Assembly (NCBI GenBank): GCA_963815965.1
Contig: CAWFIT010000004.1
Span: forward strand, 404,917 to 468,916
Origin: DASVFB01 sp963815965
Lineage (GTDB): Bacteria > Actinomycetota > Thermoleophilia > Gaiellales > Gaiellaceae
DNA length: 64,000 nt
Direction: 5' to 3'
Positions 56,552 through 64,000 of this stretch are shown here, piece after piece. Position numbers and translations under genes: made by a program. Below the pieces are notes generated by a model. It saw only the letters and a program-made list of their open reading frames with translations. It was not told where the DNA came from and searched no databases. Within the stretch, counting starts at the first letter, position 1. Each line of letters opens with the position of its first letter.

Positions 56552-57248
56552 GCGCGAGGACTCCCTGGACGCCGCGGGGCTTGCCGTCGCGGCGGTGAGA
56601 GAAGAAGAGGTCCGGATGGCACGACGTGCAGAGGTCGACGCGTTCGACCTGCGCGACGCCTGCGTCGAGCAGAGTGCGTTCGGCCGCGCGCCACAGATCG
56701 AGCCGGCCGTCGCCGACGATCTCGCGCCCGAAGCGCGTGCGGAACGGGCCGGCCACGTCGTCGCGCACCTCGTAGCAACAGGGACCGATCCCAGGGCCGA
56801 TCGCAGCTGCGAGCTGGCCGTCGCCGAGGGCGGCGACGGCGCTCTCGACGACGCCTCCCAATAGTCCGCGCCAACCGACGTGGACGACGGCCACGGCGGG
56901 TGCCGCTCCGTTGACGCGCGCCAGGGCGATCGGAAGGCAGTCGGCGCTCATCGCGAGGATGGGCAGATCCGGCTCGTCGGTCCAGAGGCCGTCGCCCGGG
57001 TCGCCGCGCGCACCCGGTCGCGCGCGATGCACGACGGCGGAGTGCACCTGGTAGTTGAGCGCGAGGCGCGCTGCATCGGCGCCGATTTCCGCACACGCGC
57101 GACGGCGGTTCTCGTCGACTCGGTCGACGTCGTCGCCGGTCTTGCGCCCGAGGTTGAGTGACGCGTACGGCCCGTCGCTGACGCCGCCGACGCGCGTCGT
57201 GAACGCGACCTCGTACGGGCCAGGTGCGTCCCAGCGCACGTGGCTCAT
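56541..57248 (-). CDS. pgeF: Peptidoglycan editing factor/purine nucleosidase (PgeF/YlmD, laccase-domain family)
   Basis: 235 residues from ATG 57248. Metal-binding pattern: NYQVHSAVV (His), MSADCLPIAL (Cys), VVHVGWRGLLGGVVE (His), with AAIGPGIGPCCYEV and CTSCHPDLFFSHRRDG. Such proteins were reported as purine nucleoside phosphorylases or as a peptidoglycan proofreading factor. Overlaps the nucleotidyltransferase stop (ATGA) and yggS. Confidence 0.9.
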   Translation of the reverse strand: MSHVRWDAPGPYEVAFTTRVGGVSDGPYASLNLGRKTGDDVDRVDENRRRACAEIGADAARLALNYQVHSAVVHRARPGARGDPGDGLWTDEPDLPILAMSADCLPIALARVNGAAPAVAVVHVGWRGLLGGVVESAVAALGDGQLAAAIGPGIGPCCYEVRDDVAGPFRTRFGREIVGDGRLDLWRAAERTLLDAGVAQVERVDLCTSCHPDLFFSHRRDGKPRGVQGVLARVA

Positions 57249-58591
57249 ACGAGCTGCTCCTTGGCGCGCTCGAGCAGCCACTCCCTGTCGTTCCTGCTCG
57301 GATCGTCGACGACCTCGTCGAGGAGTCCGGACAGGACGCTCCCGAGCTCCGGCCCCTCGGTGTAGCCGAGCGCGAGCAGATCGGAGCCGTCGACGGTGAG
57401 ATCCGCGAGCCTGTGCGGGCTCGAGCGCTCCTGCTCGATGAGCGCGCGCAAGCGCGCGACGGCTTCCAACTCGCCGTCGGAGACGTTCTTCGCACGCAGG
57501 TCTGCCTCCTTGTGCGCGACCAGGTCGAGCGCAAGCTGCTCGCCGTGCTCACGCAGGAATCGGCGCGCGAACACCTCGTCGACGTCGTCGAGGTGGAACG
57601 CGTGGGCCGCTACCAGATCGACGACATAGCGCCGCAGTCGCGTCGGGTAGCGAAGGCGCTCGAGGACGGAGTCCGCTAAGCGGGCGCCTTCCGCCGCGTG
57701 TGTCTCGACCGGCGTGTCGTGTTTGCCTAGGTCGTGCAGCAGCGCCGCGAGCCGGATGGGCAGCGATCGTGGCGCGCACTGGACGACGGCGAAGATGTGC
57801 TCGTCCAGCGTCGCTCCCTGCCGAGCGCTCTGCGTGTCGAAGCCGATCGCCGGCGCGAACTCCGGGATCAGGGCGACGAGGACGCCGGTGTCGCGCGCGA
57901 GCCGGAGTGCCTTCGCCGGCCGTGACCCGAGCAGCAGCTTCGAGAGCTCGCCCATCCCGTCTGCGTGCAGTCCCCCGCCGATGCGCTCGCCCGAGACGAG
58001 TCGAACCCCCGCCGCCTCGTCCTGCATCTGGCGGAGGGTCTGGTCGTCCGGCGCAAGGTCGAACTGGGAGACGAGACGCAGTCCGCGGACGAGCCGCAAC
58101 GGATCCTCCGCGAGCGAGTGCTCGGACACGGTGCGCAGCACCCGGTCGTCCAGATCCTCCTGCCCGCCGAACGGATCGACGAGCTCCGCGTCGCCGAGGC
58201 GCCGCGCGATCGCGTTCACGGTGAAGTCGCGCCGCTCGAGGTCGTCCTTGACCGTCGCTGACGCGTCGACAACGATCTCGAAATCGTGGCGCCCCGGCCC
58301 GGTGCTGCGTTCGCGCCGCGGCGGGGCCAGCTCGATCCCGCTCGGCGCAAGCTCGCGAATCTGCTTGTCGCGCGGCCAGAGCCGGAGGCCAACGCGCTGA
58401 CCGGCGACCTCGAGATCATCGACGCGGCCATGCGGTTCGAGCAGCGCACGAAGCTCCTCGTGATCGACGCCTAGGACGAGGAAGTCGGCGTCCTTCGACT
58501 CGAGACCGAGCAGCTCGTCGCGGACGGCGCCGCCGACGACGTAGGCGTCGAGCCCGAGCGAGTGGACGTAGTCCTCGAGCTGTTTCTGCAC
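57245..58591 (-). CDS. tRNA nucleotidyltransferase/poly(A) polymerase family with HD domain
   Basis: 448 residues. YVVGGAVRDELLGLESKDADFLVLG (metal-binding DAD), RRDFTVNAIARRL, DPFGGQEDLDDRVLRTV, FAEDPLRLVRGLR-type (here LAEDPLRLVRGLRLVSQF); HD domain LAALLHDLGKHDTP. It adds CCA to tRNAs; the tRNA-Pro here lacks an encoded CCA, consistent with need for it. Whether it acts as CCA-adding enzyme or poly(A) polymerase is not separable by eye. Confidence 0.9.
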   Translation of the reverse strand: MQKQLEDYVHSLGLDAYVVGGAVRDELLGLESKDADFLVLGVDHEELRALLEPHGRVDDLEVAGQRVGLRLWPRDKQIRELAPSGIELAPPRRERSTGPGRHDFEIVVDASATVKDDLERRDFTVNAIARRLGDAELVDPFGGQEDLDDRVLRTVSEHSLAEDPLRLVRGLRLVSQFDLAPDDQTLRQMQDEAAGVRLVSGERIGGGLHADGMGELSKLLLGSRPAKALRLARDTGVLVALIPEFAPAIGFDTQSARQGATLDEHIFAVVQCAPRSLPIRLAALLHDLGKHDTPVETHAAEGARLADSVLERLRYPTRLRRYVVDLVAAHAFHLDDVDEVFARRFLREHGEQLALDLVAHKEADLRAKNVSDGELEAVARLRALIEQERSSPHRLADLTVDGSDLLALGYTEGPELGSVLSGLLDEVVDDPSRNDREWLLERAKEQLV

Positions 58592-58987
58592 TTACGTCGA
58601 GGCGATCGCTTCGATCTCGACGAGCGCGCCCGACGGCAACGCCGCGACGCCGATGGTCGAGCGCGCGGGCCGGTCCTCGCCGACGTGCTTCGCGTACACC
58701 TCGTTCATCCCCTGGAAGTCCGCCAGGTCCGTGAGGAAGACGGTCGTCTTGACGATGCGGTCGAGGGAGCTGCCGGCCGCTTCGAGAATCGCCTGCAGGT
58801 TCCGGAAGATCTGCTCGGTCTGATCCTGGATCGTCCCCGAGATCTGCGTGTCGCCCGGCTTCAGGCCGAGCTGCCCCGAGACGAAGACGAAGTCGCCCGT
58901 CTTGATCGCCTGGGAGTACGGAGCGCCCTGAAACGGGGATGGAGCCGCCTCCGTCCTGATAACGATGGGCCTAGGCATGCGGCTCAT
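58592..58987 (-). CDS. ridA: RidA-family (Rid) deaminase
   Basis: 131 residues from ATG 58987 (ATG 58978 also possible). GAPYSQAIKTGDFVFVSGQLGLKP, TEQIFRNLQAILEAAGSSLD, KTTVFLTDLADFQGMNEVY, RPARSTIGVAALPSGALVEIEAIA with the conserved active-site Arg. Hydrolyses reactive imines and enamines. Its start overlaps the 3' end of hisB. Confidence 0.92.
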   Translation of the reverse strand: MSRMPRPIVIRTEAAPSPFQGAPYSQAIKTGDFVFVSGQLGLKPGDTQISGTIQDQTEQIFRNLQAILEAAGSSLDRIVKTTVFLTDLADFQGMNEVYAKHVGEDRPARSTIGVAALPSGALVEIEAIAST

Positions 58988-59102
58988 CTTGTCGACGCCG
59001 CGGCCGGCAGGCCTGCGCAAGCGCAGTCCCGAGCGCCTTGAAGATCGCCTCGAGCACGTGATGCGGGTCGGAGCCGTCGATCAACCGCACGTGCAGCGTC
59101 AC
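58971..59102 (-). CDS. hisB: Imidazoleglycerol-phosphate dehydratase HisB, C-terminal fragment only
   Basis: The minus strand encodes VTLHVRLIDGSDPHHVLEAI then FKALGTALAQACRP and a short tail to TAG at 58971. HVRL..G...HH..EA.FKAL is the HisB C-terminal signature with its metal histidines. The N-terminal about 150 residues are missing: upstream of 59102 the sequence switches to a TadG-like gene on the other strand. So hisB is cut at a junction, either by rearrangement or by faulty assembly. Confidence 0.75.
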   Translation of the reverse strand: MTLHVRLIDGSDPHHVLEAIFKALGTALAQACRPRRRQDEPHA

Positions 59103-60511
59103 ACGATCATCGTCGCGCTCATGCTGGTCGTCCTCCTCGGCGTCGCCGCGCTCGTGATCGACCTCGGACGCACGCGGCACGCTCGCCAGCAGGTGCAGGA
59201 TGCGGTTGACTCGGGTCCATCTCCGCGGCCGCCTACCTGCCCGTGAACGGGACGGTTGACCCCCTCGACGGCATCGTTGACGCCGACAGGGTCAGGGCAT
59301 TGGCGGCGAAGATCACGTCGAACAGTACGGTCGGTCTTCCACCAGGAGCCGTGACGACGTCGTTCTACTGCGTTCTCCTCGTTCCGCCGGCCGGGCAGAA
59401 CACGCCGGGTGGGCCGACGCCCGACCTCGGGAACGACCTGGCATCTGCATGCGGGCCGGCCACGAACGGCGCCTGGAACAGTGCTGCCGGCTGGGTGGTC
59501 AAGGGCAAGCGCATGACACACACGTGCAACCCGTACGCCGGCGATCTCTGTAACGCGATCAAGGTTCAGACATCTCAGACGATCGATTACCTCTTTGCTC
59601 CCTCCATCGGCATCGATACCGGCTCCACCGGTGCTGTGCAGTCGGTCACCTGCCAGGGTGCGTGTAAGCGACGAGGAAGCCCCCTCGACGTGGCGATCGT
59701 CCTCGACCGTACTGCGTCCATGGAGATCGCCGACATTCGCGCCGTCAAGGACGCGGCGTACGAGCTGTTGAAGGTGTACAACCCGGTCGATCAGCCCGTT
59801 GCCCTGCTCGCGCTCCCCTACGCACAGCCGGCACCGAACCAGTGCAGAGTCGCGAGCCCGCAGAACTACCCGAACTCGACGGACTGGGACATTGTCGGGC
59901 TCTCGAACAACTACAAGAACCCCGACGGCACGCTCAACACGTCGAGCGCCCTCGTGAGCACGATCGAGTGTCTCGATCGTGCCGCGAACCCCAGCATCTT
60001 CGTCAGCGGCAACAACAGAACGAGCGCCGGTCACACGAACCTCGGCGACCCGATGGCTGCAGCGGCATCGTTCCTTGCCGCAACCGGTCGGCCCGCTGTG
60101 CCCGACATCGTCGTCTTCATGACGGACGGACAGGCGAACCAGCCGGACGGCCTGCAGCCGTGCAGCTACGCCGTCAACAAGGCCGCGACGGCGAAGGCGA
60201 CGCAGGACGCGAACGGGATCCACACCGAGGTGTATACGATCGGATACGGCCTCGGCACCGTGAGGTGCGACCGGGATACCTTCGGGAGCCCCTACCGGAA
60301 CGCCTTCGGCACGACCGCTCTCGCGAACATGGCGACGTCGTCAGCGGACAACACCCCGGGCGGCTGCGTTCCGGCGAGCGAGAACGCGGACGGCGACCAC
60401 TACTTCTGCACGGCGGACAACAGTGCCGGCGGCGCCCAGAACCTGATCGACGTCTTCAAGCAGATCGCCGTCCAGACTCTCAAGACCGCGCGCATCATCG
60501 ACGTCGACTAG
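59100..60511 (+). CDS. TadG/TadE-like protein with von Willebrand factor A domain, 5' end missing and one frameshift
   Basis: About 470 residues visible. The start of the frame is the hydrophobic helix HTIIVALMLVVLLGVAALVI, then DLGRTRHARQQVQDAVD, typical of TadE/TadG pilus-assembly and Flp-like proteins. Near 59209-59215 the frame breaks; ISAAAYLPVNG continues. The rest contains a vWA domain: VAIVLDRTASMEIADIRAVKD (MIDAS DxTxS) and VFMTDGQANQPDG. Cysteine-rich segments suggest extracytoplasmic location. No start codon can be given because the N-terminus is cut by the junction at about 59100. Confidence 0.7.
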
Positions 60512-60539
60512 CAACGCACGGCTCCGGCGGACCCGTCCC

Positions 60540-61541
60540 TCACGGCGACGGACGGCGCCGCGACGGCTGAACCCGGGGTGGCTCACCGGGCATCTTGGGG
60601 AAGTTCGGGGGGTACGGCGCCTCCCCCACGCCCGCAGCCTCATCCCGCTCGACCCACTCGAGCAGCACGCGCAGGTCGCAAACGGTGTCGTCGATCTCGG
60701 CCTGCACGTCGCCGAGCTCGGCGAACCTCGGCGGGACCGTGCGGATGTCGAAGTCCGCGGGTCGAGGTCGGCCAGCTCCTCCCAGGTCACCGGGGTGGAG
60801 ACCGGGGCGTGCGGCGGCGCGCGCACGGAGTAGGCGCCGGCGATGGTGCGGTCGCGGGCGTTCTGGTTGTAGTCGATGAAGACCTTCTCCCCGCGTTCCT
60901 CCTTCCACCAGGCGGTGGTGGTGAGGCCGGGACTGCGTCGCTCGACCTCACGGGCCAGCCCGATGGCGCTCTGCCGCACCTGGGTGAAGGACCATCGCGG
61001 CTCGATGCGCACGTTGATGTGGATGCCGCGGTTGCCCGACGTCTTGGGGAAGCCGCGCATGCCCAGCTCGTCGAGCACCTCGCGCACCACGAACGCGGTA
61101 GTCCGCGCGTCCTCGAAGCCGGTGCCGGGCTGGGGGTCGAGGTCGACACGCAGCTCGTCGGGATGCTCCACGTCGCCTGCCCGGGTCGGCCACGGGTGGA
61201 AGTCGATCGTGCCGAGATTGGCGCGTAGGCGAGGCAGGCGATCTCGGTCACCCGCAGGGCGTCGGCGTTACGCCCGTCGGGAAGCGGATGGTGACCGTCT
61301 CCAGCCAGTCGGGGCGCCGCGGGACGCGCTTCTGGTAGATCGCGTCGAGAGCACCCCGTCGGGATGCCGCTTGAGATAGGTGGGCCGGTCGCGGAGCGCG
61401 CGCAGCGCCCCCTCGCCGACCGCGATGTAGTACTCGACCAGGTCGCGCTTGGTCGCCCCGATGTCAGGAAAGGACCTTGTCGGGGTTGGTGACCTTGATG
61501 AGCCGGTCTCCCACGTTGAGCTCGATGAACGGCGACGCCAT
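60540..61541 (-). CDS. LigD-type polymerase-domain protein (NHEJ polymerase), several frameshifts
   Basis: Reassembled from three frames. N-terminus from ATG 61541: SPFIELNVGDRLIKVTNPDK, then KRDLVEYYIAVGEGALRALR and RPTYLKRHPDGV. In the next frame come LRVDLDPQPGTGFEDARTTA, VREVLDELGMRGFPKTSGNR, GIHINVRIEP, and VFIDYNQNARDRTIAGAYSV. Last frame: FDIRTVPPRFAELGD, PPNFPKMPGEPPR. This is the AEP-type polymerase of bacterial non-homologous end joining (metal DLDP). At least four indels occur in 1 kb, more consistent with poor sequence than with natural decay. No ligase or Ku gene is visible. Confidence 0.72.
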
Positions 61542-61653
61542 GTCCTCGACCGTATCCCGTTCGCTCGTCGTCTCTTACTATTGAAAGTAAAGATATGCGA
61601 GACTGGGGGTAGGCCCGCCCCCGCTTCGAGGATCCCACACAGAGGAGATGCAC

Positions 61654-62538
61654 ATGCGCAAAGCGCTCGTCACAAGCCTGGCTCTGGCAGCCGTGGCCGC
61701 ACTTGTCGTCGCGGTCTCCGCGAGCGGCCGCTCGACCGCACCGTCCGCCGCTGCGGCGATTCCCGGCTGCGCAAGGACAAGCTCGGCCTGCTCGACGACG
61801 CCGGGAACCTGACGATCGGCGCCGACAACCCGGCCTTCCCGCCGTGGTTCGGGGGCGACGAGAAGACGAAGCCGTGGAAGTTCAGCGATCCGTACAGCGG
61901 CAAGGGCTACGAGTCCGCAGTCGCCTACGCAGTCGCGAAGCAGCTCGGCTTCACAAAGGATCAGGTCAAGTGGACGGTGACGCCGTTCAACAACTCGTTC
62001 CGCCCGGGCAAGAAGTCGTTCGACTTCTACATCACGCAGGTGTCGTACAACCCGAGCGCGCCAAGGCGGTCGACTTCTCGAAGGCCTACTACTTCGTCAA
62101 CCAGTCGATCGTCGGTCGTAAGGGCAACCCGATCGCTTCGGTGCGTTCGATCAACGGCCTGAAGAAGTACAGGCTCGGCGCCCAGGTCGGCACGACGAGC
62201 TACGACTACATCGTCAGGCGATCAGGCCCGACTCATCGCCCCGCGTCTACGACACGAAGACCAGGCCGTGCAGGCACTCAAGAACGGCCAGATCGACGGC
62301 TCGTCGTCGACCTCCCAACGGCGTTCTACGTCACAGCGGTTCAGGTTCCGACGGCAAGGTCGTCGGCCAGTTCAGGGCGGTCGGCGCCAAGGAGCGTTTC
62401 GGCATGGTCTTGCCGAAGGGCAGCCCGTTGACGGCGTGCGTGAACAAGGCGCTCGACCGGCTGTGGGCGAACGGCACGATCAAGAACCTCCAGCGCATCT
62501 GGCTCGCCAAGGCGACCGGCGCGCCCGTCCTGAAGTAA
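61654..62538 (+). CDS. Amino-acid ABC transporter substrate-binding protein (SBP family 3), several frameshifts
   Basis: ATG 61654 behind AGAGGAG. Signal KALVTSLALAAVAALVVAVS. The mature parts, in several frames, are LTIGADNPAFPPWFGGDEKT, GYESAVAYAVAKQLGFTKDQ, FDFYITQVSYNP, VDFSKAYYFVNQSIVGRKG, LGAQVGTTSYDYI, and FGMVLPKGSPLTACVNKALD, ending KATGAPVLK. Arg/Lys/Gln-type periplasmic binding fold; specificity unknown. At least five frame breaks. First gene of a three-part transporter. Confidence 0.72.
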
Positions 62539-62542
62539 GCAC

Positions 62543-63389
62543 CTGAACGAAGGCCGCAACTCGCGGATCCTCGGCGGCTCGCCCGCCCGCGTCTCGAAGG
62601 AGGCGCGGGCGGTCGGGATCGCGCTTCTCTCGACGGCCGTCTTCGTGACGGCCGTCGTCGTGATCGTCACGCGCTCGCCCGGCTGGGAAGCGTTCAAGGC
62701 GTACTTCCTCGACTGGTCGATCTACAAGGACAGCTTCCCGGAGATCCTCGACGCCTTCTGGCTGAACGTGAAGCTGTTCCTCACCGCGGAGGCGTTCATC
62801 CTCCCGGCCGCGCTCTTCCTCGCCGTCCTTCGCTCCCTGCCGGGGCCGGTGTTCTTCCCGATCCGCGCGCTCGCGATCGCGTACGCCGATCTGTTCCGGG
62901 GGATCCCGACGATCCTCGTGATCTCGATCCTCGGCTTCGGGATGCCGGCGCTCGGCCTCTCGTGGCTGCCGACGTCGGAGTTCTTCTGGGCCGTCGTCGC
63001 CCTCGTGCTCGTCTACACCGCGTATGTCTCCGAGGTGTACCGCTCGGGGATCGACTCGGTGCACGCGAGCCAGAATGCCGCTGCTCGCTCGCTCGGCCTT
63101 TCGCACGGGCAGTCCCTGCGCTTCGTCGTTCTCCCCCAGGCCGTCCGGCGGGTGATCCCGCCGCTCCTCAACGACTTCATCGGGCTGCAGAAGGACACTG
63201 CACTCGTCGGCACGCTCGGCGTCGTCGAGGCGTTCAAGCAGGCGCAGATCGACCAGTCGGCAACGTTCAACTTCACGCCGTACCTCGCGCCGCGATCCTG
63301 TTCGTCCTCATCACGATCCCGCTCGCCCGGTTCGCCGACTGGTGGTCGCGCGCGACCACAAGCGGCAGCAGGCGGGGAGGGCCGCATGA
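62543..63389 (+). CDS. Amino-acid ABC transporter permease (HisM/GlnP type), frameshifts at the 3' end
   Basis: Long frame without a standard start. CTGAACGAAGG at 62543 may be ATGAACGAAGG with one base lost. Sequence includes ARVSKEARAVGIALLSTAVF, FTAEAFILPAALFLAVLRSL-like membrane helices, ADLFRGIPTILVISILGFG, SEVYRSGIDSVHASQNAAAR, SLGLSHGQSLRFVVLPQAVR and VIPPLLNDFIGLQKDTALVG (EAA-type loop). Near 63290 and 63355 the frame breaks; the expected C-terminal ARDHKRQQAGRAA ends at TGA overlapping the ATPase ATG. Confidence 0.72.
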
Positions 63390-64000
63390 GTACGAGGCGA
63401 TCGGGTGTGGCGCTACGCGTCGAGGAAGTCCGGAAGTCGTTCGACAAGCTCGAGGTGCTGCGCGGGATCGACTTGATGGTCGAAAGAGCACGAGGTGGTC
63501 TGCCTCATCGGCGCATCGGGGTCGGGCAAGTCGACGTTGCTGCGGTGCATGAACCTCCTGGAGCCGATCGAGGCTGGCCGGATCTGGTCGCGGACATTGA
63601 GATCACGGAGCCCGAGCGTGGACCTGAACGCGATCCGCCGCCGCATCGGCATCGTCTTCCAGTCGTACAACCTGTTCCCCCACATGACGGTGATCGAGAA
63701 CATCACGCTCGCTCCGCGCAAGGTGCTGGAGCAGTCGCGAGCGATGCCGAGCGGTCGGCGACGGAACTGCTCGAGCGGTTCGGTCTCGTCGACAAGGCCG
63801 ACGAATACCCCGATAGGTTCTCCGGCGGACAGCAGCAGCGCGTCGCGATCGTGCGCGCGCTCGCGATGCAGCCGGGAGCTCCTGCTCCTCGACGAGGCGA
63901 CGAGCGCGCTCGACCCGGAGCTCGTCGCCGAGGCGCTCTACGTGGTCCGCGAGCTCGCGGCGGGCGGGATGACGATGATCATCGCGACGCACGAGATGGG
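63386..64000 (+). CDS. Amino-acid ABC transporter ATPase (GlnQ/HisP type), frameshifted and cut by the window end
   Basis: ATG 63386 overlaps the permease stop. N-terminus STRRSGVALRVEEVRKSFDK, LEVLRGIDLMV. In other frames: Walker A GASGSGKSTLLRCMNLLEP, Q-loop IGIVFQSYNLFPHMTVIENI, signature FSGGQQQRVAIVRALAMQP, Walker B LLLDEATSALDPELVAEA, switch TMIIATHEMG at the very end. Frame breaks are too dense (roughly one per 100 bases) to be natural in an otherwise well-conserved gene. Confidence 0.7.
   Translation, partial: MSTRRSGVALRVEEVRKSFDKLEVLRGIDLMVERARGGLPHRRIGVGQVDVAAVHEPPGADRGWPDLVADIEITEPERGPERDPPPHRHRLPVVQPVPPHDGDREHHARSAQGAGAVASDAERSATELLERFGLVDKADEYPDRFSGGQQQRVAIVRALAMQPGAPAPRRGDERARPGARRRGALRGPRARGGRDDDDHRDARDG

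Overview
The window is high-GC, gene-dense DNA from an actinobacterium. The best fit is a deep-branching Thermoleophilia-like lineage (Gaiellales or Solirubrobacterales type), probably an environmental or metagenome-derived assembly. The grounds are actinobacterial cell-cycle genes (sepF, divIVA, ftsR next to a GarA-like FHA protein), the MurT/GatD lipid II amidation pair, many GTG starts with ATGA/GTGA overlaps, and a short single-motif RsiG-like c-di-GMP-binding anti-sigma candidate. This placement is inference; no 16S gene is present.

Layout. 1-8.4 kb: dapC/dapE (lysine and diaminopimelate), a DUF1707 membrane protein, hflX-dut, a Nudix hydrolase, and a murT-gatD-flippase-like block for peptidoglycan. 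8.5-20.2 kb: a GGDEF plus HD-GYP c-di-GMP protein, a protein of homing-endonuclease-associated repeats, a secreted Kelch protein, an FHA-winged-helix regulator overlapping a Ser/Thr kinase and a lipoprotein amidase, a class II glutamine amidotransferase, and two RpoD-type sigma factors around a TolB-like propeller. 20.2-28 kb: a 750-base non-coding stretch with DnaA-box-like sites and a hairpin repeat, small membrane proteins, apt, ftsR, an FHA protein, an RsiG-like anti-sigma, a GDP-mannose pyrophosphorylase fused to a degenerate phosphomannomutase, and pgsA. 28-37.4 kb: secreted and surface functions (lipoproteins, two adjacent M28-like PKD proteins, a GH99-like hydrolase) plus hutF and an orphan response regulator. 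37.5-42.05 kb: an accessory island ending at tRNA-Pro(GGG). It carries three copies of the tRNA 3' end in direct orientation, a duplicated and decayed small gene, a CPBP protease and a PAS-LuxR regulator. 42-59 kb: a long housekeeping run on the minus strand (proS, ispG, rseP, dxr, cdsA, uppS, frr, pyrH, tsf, rpsB, rluD, lspA, divIVA, sepF and others), mostly with 1-4 base overlaps.

About 59.10-64 kb: the minus-strand housekeeping run stops abruptly inside hisB. A TadG/von Willebrand gene with no N-terminus begins at the same point on the other strand, followed by a LigD-type polymerase and an amino-acid ABC transporter, all full of single-base frameshifts. I read this as a rearranged or badly assembled contig end.

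The most interesting signals are non-coding. One is a 164-165 base long inverted repeat present twice, each time exactly between the stop codon of one gene and the ribosome-binding site of the next, with stems that change sequence but keep pairing. The other is a three-hairpin repeat present four times. On the protein side, the c-di-GMP theme (GGDEF/HD-GYP protein plus RsiG-like protein) and the tRNA-Pro integration array stand out.
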